A stretch of 64,000 nucleotides of DNA, taken from positions 77,535,972-77,599,971 of the forward strand of contig OX439040.1 of the NCBI GenBank assembly GCA_949317995.1. The letters run 5' to 3'. This stretch comes from Acholoe squamosa. Taxonomy: Eukaryota; Annelida; Polychaeta; Phyllodocida; Polynoidae. The translations under genes and the position numbers were made by a program. Shown piece by piece: positions 9,706-19,310 of this stretch. Each line of letters begins with the position of its first letter. The first letter of the stretch is position 1. The notes beneath the pieces are model-generated. The model did no database searches and had not been told where the DNA came from. It saw only the letters and a list, made by a program, of their open reading frames with translations.

Positions 9706-10902
9706 AATACAAACAATCAATCAGGATTAACAAAGATCCAACCAGAGACAATTGCTAGTGCCAATCTACCATCTAACAGACAGAGACGTCCATCAGTGAT
9801 ACACATCACCCCACCAGATTCATCATCAAAGGATACAGGTGAGAGTACCAAGCTTTCTATTGTACTTCTTCAAAATGGCTGTATCAATGCAAATCTATAT
9901 GATGTTTCAGATGTACAATGTTTGGTTGATACAGGTGCTACTATCACCTGTGTCAGACAATCATTCCTCATGGATCTCCAAAAGAGATTCCATATCCAAC
10001 TGAGGAAATCTAAAATCAACATCCACTTGGCAGATGGATCGGTGTGTCATGTTAGACATTCAGCTATGCTGAACTTTAGAATCCAAGGTGTCAGATTCCA
10101 ATACCAATTTGCTGTAATACCCAACCTCACACAGCCCATTGTACTCGGCACAGATTTCTTAAGCACTACAAAATCTCAAATTGAATTTAATGTTGATCCT
10201 GAACAAATTCTCAAACCCATTAGGGCAGTGAGGGATTTTACCATCCCTCCATTCTCTGAACTTGCAGTATTGGGTAAGGTCACATCTACTCAATCACTGC
10301 AAGGCAAAACTGGAGTAGTAGATAACCTCCAAAGAAATAACAATGCCCCATATCTAGTTCAAAGGGCAGCAGTAACCCCCAGGGAAAATAACAAACATCC
10401 CCTAGTGTTACTCAACACCAGCAGGCGCCCACATAAAATCAAAAAGGGTGCCATCATAGCTCTATTTCAGGAAGTCAAGGAATCTGATTTAGAAAAACCT
10501 CAACAGGTGTCAGACACTACCCCACACACTGATCAATCCATCTCAGCCATACGGCCTGTGGACGTAACTCAATTCAGTGACACAGACTCAGACTGTGAGT
10601 CCACATATGCTGACCCTGAACCCAACTCAATCAGACTCTCTGAAATAGCTGCTATACATAGTGAGGCACATGACCTCGAGCCAGAATTGGAAGAGAATGT
10701 TCCACCAAAATCTGTGCTCACATCCAAAGATCAGCATGATAGATTAAAATCACTGCTGACCAAGTATGATGATGTATTTGTAGGAAAAGATGGAGACATT
10801 GGTGCCACACACCTGTATACACACTCAATACATGTAAAACCTGAGGCAGTACCATGTCATTTCCTACCATATAGACAAACACCAGAAAAACAGCCGCAAT
10901 AG
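9661..10902 (+). CDS. pol: Pol, first part: aspartic protease and linker to RT
   Basis: This -1 frame is entered from gag by frameshifting; translation of this part would begin at 9661. The protease active site DTGA is at 9928-9939 in the context CLVDTGATITC, and the downstream LGTDFL motif at about 10145-10165 matches the second conserved helix of retropepsins. After the protease a linker of about 200 residues leads into the first conserved residues of reverse transcriptase, ending at TAG 10900-10902. The stop is premature: the following frame continues RT with an overlap only between 10875 and 10899, which includes an A5 run (10886-10890). The change of frame within RT, rather than at a domain border, argues for a one-base loss or a sequence error rather than a second programmed shift. 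Confidence 0.85.
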   Translation, partial: LGCHSADGPVHCDTPNTNNQSGLTKIQPETIASANLPSNRQRRPSVIHITPPDSSSKDTGESTKLSIVLLQNGCINANLYDVSDVQCLVDTGATITCVRQSFLMDLQKRFHIQLRKSKINIHLADGSVCHVRHSAMLNFRIQGVRFQYQFAVIPNLTQPIVLGTDFLSTTKSQIEFNVDPEQILKPIRAVRDFTIPPFSELAVLGKVTSTQSLQGKTGVVDNLQRNNNAPYLVQRAAVTPRENNKHPLVLLNTSRRPHKIKKGAIIALFQEVKESDLEKPQQVSDTTPHTDQSISAIRPVDVTQFSDTDSDCESTYADPEPNSIRLSEIAAIHSEAHDLEPELEENVPPKSVLTSKDQHDRLKSLLTKYDDVFVGKDGDIGATHLYTHSIHVKPEAVPCHFLPYRQTPEKQPQ

Positions 10903-13900
10903 GGGAAGAGTGTGAAAGGCTAGTACAACAGGGCATTCTGAGAGAATGTGCTGAAGGCCCCTGGGCCTCCAGATCCTTTTTAGTACAAAAATCATCGGGA
11001 GGCCATCGGCTCGTCACAGATTTTCGTTATTTGAACCAGAACACGATAAATCAAGCCTTATCTACACCCCGGGCCGATGACACTCTAGACATGATAGGGT
11101 CACTCAGACCAAGAGTATTCAGTAAGCTAGATGCCCAACAGGGATTTTTTCAAATTCCTATAAGACAGGAGGATCAGCATAAAACCGCATTCATAGCAAA
11201 TGACAAAAAATATGTCTATGAAAGGATGCCGATGGGTTTAGCGACGGCACCGGCGGGATTCTGCCATCTAGTCACATTAATTCTGAACAAACTCAAGTAC
11301 AAATGTGCCCTACCATACCTAGATGACATATTGGTATTATCACCATCAATCGAACAACACTTCCATGACCTGGAAGATGTGTTCAACAGCCTAAGAGTTG
11401 GTAAACTCAAACTGAAGAAATCAAAATGTGAATACTTCATAGACAGAATAGACTTCTTGGGAATGAGAGTCACACCCATGGGACTACAACCATCTCCCAC
11501 AAAGGTGGAGTCAATCAAAACCTTCCCAACACCAAAATCAGTCAAAAATGTCCGATCCTTCACAGGCCTATGCCAATACTTCAAGAAGTTTATCAAAGGT
11601 TATGCCCAAATTGCTAGACCATTATATGATCTACAGACACATCTCAAAGCATTTGTCTGGACAGAAGAGGCAGATAATGCTTTCAAAACATTAAAGCATG
11701 CCCTCTGTACCAATGCTCTTCTCAGATATCCAAACTATGAGAAAGAGTTCAGTTTGGCAACTGATGCTTCCAATGTGAGTTTAGGAGCTGTACTCTCACA
11801 GAGAGATAATGAAGGAGTGCTCAGACCAGTAGCCTTTGCAGGTAGAACCCTCTCAAAACATGAGAGAAATTACAATACCACAGAGAGAGAACTACTGGGA
11901 GTAGTGTATGGAGTATTACACTTCAGACACTATCTAGAGACTAGACACTTCCAATTATACACAGACCATGCAGCCCTAATCCCACTATTAACCAATACAG
12001 GACTCACACATAGATGGGCCAGATGGGCTCTAGACATACAACAATTTTCATTCACCATCCAACATGTGAAAGGTGATGATAACATACCACCAGATGCTAT
12101 GTCTAGAAGAGAATACCCAGATTCTGGACCCATGACTAACCCTCCACCCCCACCAAGGAGAGTTAGAGCAGCCAGTAGAACCAAGTTTGCAAAAGTAACA
12201 AAGAAAGTACCATTCAAAAGGGATGATCCACCCAACACCATTGAAAGGCCAGAGACACCCATTAGGGGTATCTTGAAGCAATCTACACACTATGTGTTTT
12301 GCCACTGTGAGAGAGAATACTCACAACTCTTTCCAGATAATGACTTCGAGCCTATTGAATTCTCATCACTCAATCAGATAGTGAAGGCAACTCCTAAGGA
12401 GCCACCCTTCACCCCACCTGACTCAGATGATGAAGATCCAGAAGACACAATATATGCTATTACTCAAGCAACTTCTAAATCAGTCAGATTCTTTGAACCA
12501 ATGCAGGGAGAGGAAACATCAAACCATTTGTGTCCTATGACCACACGCTCAAAGACTAGAGAAATGATTCAGGAGGGCACACCAAAACCCCCCACACAAT
12601 CACAAACTATTCTAAATGAGAAAAAGGTCACAGGAAACAAACCTACCAAAACCCCACCTGCCAGGAAAAATGTCACAAAAGACACTGCATCTACTAAGTC
12701 AAAGAACTCTGAGACAAAGAAGAATGACAAAAAGCAAATTGTGCCTTTAAAGAAAAAGGTTGCCACTCCCATCAAGGCGAGAATAGGCCCTCCAAAGGAG
12801 CCTACACACCAAAACAAGAGTGACACACCCCAACAAAAGGCACAAGATAGGCCAATAGTCGATGAAAAAGAAAAAGAAAGAGACAGAATAAAACAACATG
12901 TGCTAGATATAAATCAACTACTGGATCAGATTCCCGACACATCCATCTCAGGAACAAACCTTGGCTTGGAACAAAGGAAAGACAAGGACCTATTGCCCCT
13001 CATACAGTATCTTGAGGATGGGACCTTGCCTGCACCAAAAGCACAAGGAAATAGAATCATCAACCAAGGCCAGACATACACCTTGGTAAATGGTACATTA
13101 GTCCATATATGCCCCATAAATTGGAGAAAAACCAATACTGTACCACTTCAAATTGTTATACCACAGCAATGGGTAACAAGTACACTACAGTATTTCCATG
13201 ACTCACCTACTGGCGGCCATCTTGGTTCAAGTAGGATGCTGTCAGCACTCCGACCTAGGGTTTATTGGAAGTCTATGCTAGCAGACACAACAAAATATGT
13301 TTCCACCTGCCACACATGCCTCACAGCAAAAAGGCAAGTACACTCGCACAAAACACCAATGACAGTGAGAGAGTACATGACTTCACCAATGAAGTTCCTA
13401 AACCTAGACGCGGTGGGACCACTTCCCACAACTGCCAGGGGAAACAAACATATACAAGTCTGCATAGATTATGCTACCAGATATGCAACAGCTTGGGCTA
13501 CTACTGACTTAAAAGCTGAGACAACAGCAGCAGAGTTCTACAAGAATATAATTTGTCATCATGGAACACCAGCCACTCTTCAAACAGACAATGGGACATG
13601 TTATACAGGTGCAAAGTTCACAAAGTTAACTAAACACCTCAAGATCAAACATAAATTCTCCTCACCATACAGGCCACAATCAAATGGGCTTGTAGAGAGA
13701 TTCAATGCTAGCATAGGCACAGCACTCAGAGCATTCTGCTCAAAGCACCAAAACAATTGGGATTCATTTATTGAACCCATAACCTTTGCATTAAACAACA
13801 CTGAATCCCAAACCACAGGATTCACCCCTTTCTTCCTACTCCATGGGAGAAACCCAGCCACCCCAATGGACTTAGGGCTGGGAATACAGGAAGACATATC

Positions 13901-14417
13901 CACAGTAGCAGACCATGTAGCTAACATGATAACGAATCAAGATACCTCTAGGAGGAAAGCTATAGAAAGGGTCGCCAAGTTACAAAAGGAAAGGAAGGAT
14001 AGATATGATAAGAAACTTACACCACAGGAAATCAAGGTCACCGACATGGTGTACCTAAACATTCCAAGAATCCTGACCAACACAGAGTGTAAGAAACTTC
14101 AACCCCTTTTTATGGGACCATATGTTGTAGTAGATAGACCTAGTTTGACAAGTGCCAAACTCAAAAACTTGGACACCAATCTATTGGTGGCTAGACCAGT
14201 GCACATAGACAGACTGAAAAAGGTTGTGGCTGTCAGAAACAATGAATTTGCACACAGGCTTATTCCACATGAGGCCAAATACTACAGCAAAATTGTAAGG
14301 AACAAAAATGATATCACCCTTACAAGAAAAACCACAGGCATAGGCCCTATCAAGCCTAGGCCTGCACACCACATACTAAGAAAGACATCTAGGTGTGGTG
14401 CAGTTTCAAGAAATTAG
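10875..14417 (+). CDS. pol: Pol, second part: reverse transcriptase, RNase H, integrase
   Basis: This frame opens at 10875 after a stop at 10872 and has no initiator of its own. RT shows the catalytic LDAQQGFFQIPI segment (motif A), PMGLATAPAGF, and YLDD at 11316-11327. RNase H follows with TDAS (about 11760), TTERELLG and YTDH, giving the acidic residues. A Lys/Pro/Thr-rich stretch of about 280 residues (about 12110-12960) then separates RNase H from integrase, much longer than the usual tether. Integrase has the H-H-C-C zinc module (HDSPTGGH ... CHTC, about 13198-13320). Its catalytic triad is D in NLDAVGPL, D in QTDNGT and E in GLVERFN, and a GPYVVVD module (about 14119-14140) matches GPY/F. 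No chromodomain is seen. It copies genomic RNA to DNA and integrates it. The copy is broken only at the entry to RT. Confidence 0.93.
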   Translation, partial: TNTRKTAAIGEECERLVQQGILRECAEGPWASRSFLVQKSSGGHRLVTDFRYLNQNTINQALSTPRADDTLDMIGSLRPRVFSKLDAQQGFFQIPIRQEDQHKTAFIANDKKYVYERMPMGLATAPAGFCHLVTLILNKLKYKCALPYLDDILVLSPSIEQHFHDLEDVFNSLRVGKLKLKKSKCEYFIDRIDFLGMRVTPMGLQPSPTKVESIKTFPTPKSVKNVRSFTGLCQYFKKFIKGYAQIARPLYDLQTHLKAFVWTEEADNAFKTLKHALCTNALLRYPNYEKEFSLATDASNVSLGAVLSQRDNEGVLRPVAFAGRTLSKHERNYNTTERELLGVVYGVLHFRHYLETRHFQLYTDHAALIPLLTNTGLTHRWARWALDIQQFSFTIQHVKGDDNIPPDAMSRREYPDSGPMTNPPPPPRRVRAASRTKFAKVTKKVPFKRDDPPNTIERPETPIRGILKQSTHYVFCHCEREYSQLFPDNDFEPIEFSSLNQIVKATPKEPPFTPPDSDDEDPEDTIYAITQATSKSVRFFEPMQGEETSNHLCPMTTRSKTREMIQEGTPKPPTQSQTILNEKKVTGNKPTKTPPARKNVTKDTASTKSKNSETKKNDKKQIVPLKKKVATPIKARIGPPKEPTHQNKSDTPQQKAQDRPIVDEKEKERDRIKQHVLDINQLLDQIPDTSISGTNLGLEQRKDKDLLPLIQYLEDGTLPAPKAQGNRIINQGQTYTLVNGTLVHICPINWRKTNTVPLQIVIPQQWVTSTLQYFHDSPTGGHLGSSRMLSALRPRVYWKSMLADTTKYVSTCHTCLTAKRQVHSHKTPMTVREYMTSPMKFLNLDAVGPLPTTARGNKHIQVCIDYATRYATAWATTDLKAETTAAEFYKNIICHHGTPATLQTDNGTCYTGAKFTKLTKHLKIKHKFSSPYRPQSNGLVERFNASIGTALRAFCSKHQNNWDSFIEPITFALNNTESQTTGFTPFFLLHGRNPATPMDLGLGIQEDISTVADHVANMITNQDTSRRKAIERVAKLQKERKDRYDKKLTPQEIKVTDMVYLNIPRILTNTECKKLQPLFMGPYVVVDRPSLTSAKLKNLDTNLLVARPVHIDRLKKVVAVRNNEFAHRLIPHEAKYYSKIVRNKNDITLTRKTTGIGPIKPRPAHHILRKTSRCGAVSRN

Positions 14418-15241
14418 AAACAAGATTGAGATACCAAAAGTCATAAGATTTTCAAAATGTATTACAAATTCTCTTCATCCACACATAAGACATGTGTGAC
14501 TGATAATGAATTACTATGTATATAAAGCCAATCAAATTTGTAAATATATCAGTAGGTTATTGCCTCTGAAAGGGTCAAAGACTGGGACCCCCCAAGTAAA
14601 GCAGACATGAAGTCTAAGAAGAGTAAGGGTAACACAATGGAGTGTCTAAAGCCTAATCCCCACATGAAAGAGCGCGCTATGCCAACACAGCAGTCTATAG
14701 AGATCAATTGACCTTATAAGCTACCCTCAGACAACTGTCTAGACGGTCATGAATGGCTGTCCTGGATGACAGGAGGAGCTAATTACCAGTACACAGACTA
14801 CACAATAGACCCCACAGTTAGCAGACACTGGAGATTAATGCATTGTCTCCAGAGAAACAATACCAGGCCCACAATGGATGTGGGTAGGGTAGGCTACATA
14901 AGAAGCACTGTGGACCATAGCCCACCATCAGTCTTCATCCAGCTGCAGTCTGGAACACAAGTCTACAGGACCCCACTTGGGAATTAGCCAGCCCACTTCT
15001 CCATTAGGAGAGACTGCACTAGGATAAAGAACACACCTACTTCACCTTCAACCTGACCTTACCATTACTGGTCAACCTCTATAGACTCACCGGACATATT
15101 GCCAAGACAGCTCAATCTTGCAAAGGTACAGTTTGAACCACTTCATTTAAAGTGTTACACCATACACTTAGACTTTACCAGCACCAAATCACTACAAATT
15201 TGACAAGACTTTAAACAGCAAACTTGCTTTACACAAGCACC
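14418..15241 (+). other. Pol-env gap (leader of the putative env mRNA)
   Basis: This gap of 824 bp separates pol and env and holds two short ATG-started frames, 35 codons from about 14607 and 73 codons at 14766-14987. A pyrimidine-rich CAACCTCTATAG ending at 15084 could be a 3' splice site for a spliced env mRNA. No repeat was recognised. Confidence 0.4.
14766..14987 (+). CDS. Possible accessory ORF between pol and env (73 aa)
   Basis: It starts at ATG 14766, in a weak start context, and ends TAG at 14985-14987. The product has no hydrophobic segment and no motif I recognise; it is rich in Thr, Tyr and Arg. Retroviruses often keep accessory genes in this place, but a chance frame of this length is also plausible. 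No function is proposed. Confidence 0.2.
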   Translation: MTGGANYQYTDYTIDPTVSRHWRLMHCLQRNNTRPTMDVGRVGYIRSTVDHSPPSVFIQLQSGTQVYRTPLGN

Positions 15242-17368
15242 ATGGGGAGACTGAGAGTTTCACCCATACTGCTAACTATGCTGTTATTATATACTATAAA
15301 ACCACTTACTGCAGGCTATACACCTGTGGTGAGACAAAACATAGGAGTAGTATTCAAACCTAGCCCTCAACCATTGGTCAATGGACATACAACCACGACA
15401 CTGTTGTTAGCTATTCCCTACAAGATACCTCGGGCACCCGTTACCCAAGGATCCATAAGGGATAGAATACTCCATTTGACCACTCCTACTCTACAAGATC
15501 ATACCTCTGGCCAAATTATCCAACAAGCTAAGGAGCTAGACACCTTGCTGGAAATTGCAGACAAGGAGATAAATGAAACACTAGCCTCCATCAAATTGTT
15601 CTTATCCAACCCCATAAACACATTGGACAAGGCCAAAAGAGAGGCCATACTGGGTTTTCTAGCACCCCTGTTTCGCGGTGTGCTAGGTCTAGCCACAGTA
15701 GAAGATGTAAACCAAGTAATGGGACAGCTCAAGAACATAGATGAAATACTAAGAAAATTTGCTAAACAGGATCAGGAAGCAGCTAATCTCATTGAAAAGA
15801 TCACAGACAGACAAGATAAGTTTGTCAAAGCATACATCCAAGATAAGAAGGTACTGGACAGCACAATCAACACCATAGGTGACACCGTCAACCTGTGGGC
15901 CTCTAACATGTCCAGGTCACTCGACTCATATTCAAGGCACGAGAAAACTCAAAGGGAGAAAATGCAAGTATTAAATGATGCATTAATTATCATAGCAGCA
16001 AGAATGAATACAGTTCAATCACTGCAAAGGACAAATGCAGCCCTGAGGATGCTATCATCAGGGATCCTAACCCCTGATATAGTACCACCCTCAGACCTCG
16101 CTAGATACCTAGTTGACATTAATAACAAACTTAGGATTACACACCCTGGAGCACAAGTCGCAATTAATGACTTAGATTTCTATTATTCACAGAAGCTGAC
16201 CTCATACACTTACTCAGCTCACCATATATATATTCATCTGGACATTATAATTCAATCTACCACCTCAACCTTCAAACTGTACCAAATGATTACATCACCC
16301 ATGCCTATAGACACACAGGAGACCCCCACCAGAGGAGTCACCAAACTACAAACCACAACTGAGTTTCTAGCAGTATCTTACGATGAATCATTATTTATCG
16401 AATTGGACTCAGCAGATATGCAGGCATGTGAAGGTACTACAGTAAAGGTATGCAGAGATGTAAATGGTCGAATCTATAAACACAGGCCTACATGCCCTGT
16501 AGCCATTTTTACTAACCAGGCTCAACAGATTAAGGAACATTGCAAGTTTACAGTTTCACCACTGCAAGCACCTACCACCCATGCTATTTCCATTTCTGAA
16601 GATGAGTATCTGGTCACTACTAATGAACCCCATTACTTTATCAACTGCCATGGTAAAACGTCTGAAACTCGGAAGGCCCAGTCCTACTCAATCATAGGTG
16701 TACCCTGTGGGTGCACGATCAGTGTAGGAGAATTTTCTCTTCCAAACACAAGGTTGCCCTGTAACTCAACCTTATCATTTCATTACATTCTCAAGACAAT
16801 TAATTTACCATTCATGGCAGCACTTAACAAAATTTCTGAAACCAAACCAGATGAAAGAGAGAATCTTCCAAATTTCCCAGTAGTAAACCTTTCTAGAACC
16901 TTAGAAAAACTACAGGAAAATCCAATCATGGATGATATTACTCAACTAAATTTAGAGCCCTTCGCCAAAACAGTATTAAAAGATGCCTCCAACCTTAATA
17001 AGGAAATGGAAACGCGCTACGAGGAATCATACCTACGTCGAGTTACAGAGCATCCAATCTTCCAAAGCTTAGCACTCATCCTAGGGATATCAGCTCACAT
17101 TTTTATAGTATACATACTACTCAAATTATACAGACTAGGAGGGACTGTAGCCTACCTGCCTACAGCCAAAGCATTCAGACTAGTCACCGAGCTGCCCCTA
17201 CACAAATTGCTCCCAGATAAGAATCCTACCAAATTAACCCCTACAGAGGAAACCCACACCCCCTTCCTCACAATTCAGGAAACCCACACCCTGATAATTG
17301 CTATATTATTCACCCTGACCATCTACTCAGCCTACAGAATAATGAAGTACCTTAAGAAATTTGCATAG
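15242..17368 (+). CDS. env: Envelope-like glycoprotein, baculovirus-F/errantivirus type (708 aa)
   Basis: The start ATG sits in an excellent context (AGCACCATGG). Residues about 5-25 form a signal peptide (RVSPILLTMLLLYTIKPLTA). A basic KAKR site ends at residue 133 and is followed by a hydrophobic, Gly-containing segment (AILGFLAPLFRGVLGLA) and a predicted long helix. This cleavage site, fusion peptide and coiled coil order is that of baculovirus F proteins and insect errantivirus Env. A Cys-rich block lies at about 16428-16770. A transmembrane helix is at about 17060-17125 (SLALILGISAHIFIVYILL), and a second hydrophobic stretch (TLIIAILFTLTIYSAY) lies near the C-terminus. Several N-x-S/T sites are present. 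The frame is intact. Its role would be membrane fusion and cell-to-cell spread; this is family knowledge, not shown here. TAG at 17366-17368 is followed in frame by a further open frame. Confidence 0.8.
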   Translation: MGRLRVSPILLTMLLLYTIKPLTAGYTPVVRQNIGVVFKPSPQPLVNGHTTTTLLLAIPYKIPRAPVTQGSIRDRILHLTTPTLQDHTSGQIIQQAKELDTLLEIADKEINETLASIKLFLSNPINTLDKAKREAILGFLAPLFRGVLGLATVEDVNQVMGQLKNIDEILRKFAKQDQEAANLIEKITDRQDKFVKAYIQDKKVLDSTINTIGDTVNLWASNMSRSLDSYSRHEKTQREKMQVLNDALIIIAARMNTVQSLQRTNAALRMLSSGILTPDIVPPSDLARYLVDINNKLRITHPGAQVAINDLDFYYSQKLTSYTYSAHHIYIHLDIIIQSTTSTFKLYQMITSPMPIDTQETPTRGVTKLQTTTEFLAVSYDESLFIELDSADMQACEGTTVKVCRDVNGRIYKHRPTCPVAIFTNQAQQIKEHCKFTVSPLQAPTTHAISISEDEYLVTTNEPHYFINCHGKTSETRKAQSYSIIGVPCGCTISVGEFSLPNTRLPCNSTLSFHYILKTINLPFMAALNKISETKPDERENLPNFPVVNLSRTLEKLQENPIMDDITQLNLEPFAKTVLKDASNLNKEMETRYEESYLRRVTEHPIFQSLALILGISAHIFIVYILLKLYRLGGTVAYLPTAKAFRLVTELPLHKLLPDKNPTKLTPTEETHTPFLTIQETHTLIIAILFTLTIYSAYRIMKYLKKFA

Positions 17369-17866
17369 ACACACTGTGGCAAGAAAAATGTGGCCAAGCG
17401 CACAAACCCCACAATATATTTTAAAATATATTGTGGAGACTCAAACTTCGCGCTACCCTTGAGGCCAATACCACATGAATTTGATGAGATTAAATCAGCA
17501 GCTGCCCCTACCTATAAGGATATAGTGGTTAAAACCTTCCCACTACCTAAGGCTATATTTACCTGGAATGGACCAGCAGTTATAACAACACAGAGAGGAG
17601 AATTTGCTTATCACCTCCCTCAGGTGATACACCTACCTTGGCGCACTAGGTTCAGCACTATACCAGCCCTTAAAAACAAAGGACTGTACTACTCCATGCT
17701 TCTCCAGAATGATTGTGGCACCAGCCCGGTGACCATGACAGCACTGGAAAATACAACAGATATAATTATTGACGAACAACAGGAGGAGACCGCAAGGTCA
17801 AACATGCAGACTATTGCTAATTTTCTAAACCACCAGCCCTCCCCGGTGACTGTGGAAACAGCCTAG
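17369..17866 (+). CDS. ORF in frame behind the env stop (165 codons)
   Basis: After the env TAG the same frame stays open for 165 codons to TAG at 17864-17866. The first ATG in this frame comes only about 100 codons in, so it would be reached by stop readthrough, by splicing or by a non-AUG start. The bases after the stop (ACACAC) do not match the strong CAR-YYA readthrough context. The product starts basic (CGKKNVAKRTNP) and continues as a mixed, apparently folded sequence with two short Pro-rich elements; I recognise no family. A 28-bp perfect palindrome (17409-17436) lies 40 bases after the stop, within the frame. Whether it extends Env or is a separate protein is open. Confidence 0.45.
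   Translation, partial: THCGKKNVAKRTNPTIYFKIYCGDSNFALPLRPIPHEFDEIKSAAAPTYKDIVVKTFPLPKAIFTWNGPAVITTQRGEFAYHLPQVIHLPWRTRFSTIPALKNKGLYYSMLLQNDCGTSPVTMTALENTTDIIIDEQQEETARSNMQTIANFLNHQPSPVTVETA
17409..17436. repeat. 28-bp perfect palindrome
   Basis: CCACAATATATTTT is followed directly by AAAATATATTGTGG. In RNA this gives a 12-bp hairpin with a 4-nt loop, 40 nt after the env stop codon. It could be a structural RNA signal or a protein-binding site. Confidence 0.9.
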
Positions 17867-18015
17867 ACTGCCCACAGCCTAGGCTGCCCCCAGTCCACCA
17901 CCAGGAGACAACACATCAGAGACAGTATTCAGAACTTTTCGGACAATTTGCCGGCCCTGAAAAGGGCCTTTGGGATGGCGGGTTTTTACACCCTAGGTTT
18001 CAGTCAGTCGGGATC

Positions 18016-18495
18016 CTACCACAGATCCTCGGGTTCAACATCAATGGGAGAGTCCGGGGCCGAGTCCGAGCCATACATATGGCCGTGATCCTGCTCCCAC
18101 TCAGCGAGCCGGGCCTCCAGCATCCCCAGTCCATACTCGGCAGCCGTGGATGGATTCCCGGATGCCGCAAGATCGAGGAGGGATGCCGCCAACAAATAAT
18201 CCCATAGCACTCGCTCCCGCGGCCCTAGGTTATAATCCATGGGCCAGAAACCCATACTGCCCAAGGCCCTAGTCAGAAGGGCCACAGTGGCCCCCCGACG
18301 CAAGGCTGAGCCCAGGAAATAATGGCAGGAGTAATTACAGACCATCACATCACCATGCTCAATGATCTCTTTGAAATTACTCACTATGTACCCATAATGG
18401 ATGGTCTGGTTAGACTCAACCAGGGCCCTAGCTGGACTCCCCACCTCCATCACCTGGGGGACAGGCAGAGCAAAGAGAGCTTGTAGGTGGGCCAT
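18016..18495 (-). CDS. Antisense ORF between env and the 3' LTR (159 aa, unknown)
   Basis: This gene is read opposite to gag-pol-env. The ATG (18493-18495 on the minus strand) has the context GTACCATGG, with A at -3 and G at +4; the frame is also open for 30 codons upstream. The product has a hydrophobic N-terminal part (LQALFALPVPQV), a middle with CNYSCHYFLGSALRRG, an Ala/Leu-rich helix-forming stretch (LWDYLLAASLLDLAAS) and an acidic tail (SAPDSPIDVEPEDLW). No known domain was recognised. The local base composition is clearly more GC- and CpG-rich than the rest of the element, which suggests capture or selection. Antisense genes in this place are known in plant gypsy elements (Grande, RIRE2 types) and in HTLV-1 (HBZ); similarity is positional only. 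Confidence 0.5.
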   Translation of the reverse strand: MAHLQALFALPVPQVMEVGSPARALVESNQTIHYGYIVSNFKEIIEHGDVMVCNYSCHYFLGSALRRGATVALLTRALGSMGFWPMDYNLGPRERVLWDYLLAASLLDLAASGNPSTAAEYGLGMLEARLAEWEQDHGHMYGSDSAPDSPIDVEPEDLW

Positions 18496-19310
18496 GGTAC
18501 TACAGCAGTGACTTCCAGAGAGGAACTGATGCTCCAATACCAGCCACACACTCCTTAAATGGACACACACACACCCCCCCCCCACCCTGAACTGTCCACT
18601 GACACCAAGCTAGGCACTGCCACAGACACATGCCAAAATCTGGCACCTAACACCTCAAGTGCCACCACTGCATGAGCACACCAGGGAGGAGACTCACATC
18701 TCACTCCTGACACACACCTCCACTGTCAATGAAATTATCAAAGTATTGAAAAATTGATTTAGAAAAAATATATACACAGCCACTTGTTGATGTATAATAT
18801 GAAAATCTATGGTATTCTCACAAAAATCAATGATTAATGCGCACATATACGCGCAGAATTGCGAAATTGCAAATTACAAATTGTAAAATTGTACAAATCT
18901 AACGTTAATATACATGAATGCAGGTAGATAACTAAGACAGTTTTTGTACCCACTAGCACTTGTATACTATGCCAAGGTTTACTTAAAGTAACACACTTTA
19001 GGTATCCAAGAAAATTGTTGGAAAAATGAAAAAAAAAAAAAAAAAAATTTGTTGAGAAAATTGTTGACATAAAACATGTTTACTTAAGATACTCACCAAA
19101 TAAATCTCTTTCAGGGACACATACTCAAAAGGCTAGGGGAAAAGCCAATTAAGCAGCGGCCCACTGCCGAAATTGCCAATTAATACACCCATATAGCAAA
19201 ATCAATGAGTAACTCAGAGACAAACAAGCCTATTGTACATGAAGTACTTTGTTTTTCCGGCCCTCGGAAAAATTTGTCTCAAATCCCATAAATTGAATAG
19301 TGTAATCTAG
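18496..19310. other. AT-rich non-coding part of the element
   Basis: This begins with a CA/C tract at about 18570-18590 and has a poly(A) run at 19028-19048. It lies upstream of the antisense ORF and would hold its promoter if that ORF is transcribed; TATATACAC at about 18770 is one AT-rich candidate. No gene is seen. Confidence 0.45.

Noticed and set aside
10875..10902. Second programmed frameshift (gag-pro-pol layout)
   Set aside because: The break lies inside RT and not at a domain border, and I see no convincing slippery heptamer plus structure as found at the gag stop. Other copies could overturn this.
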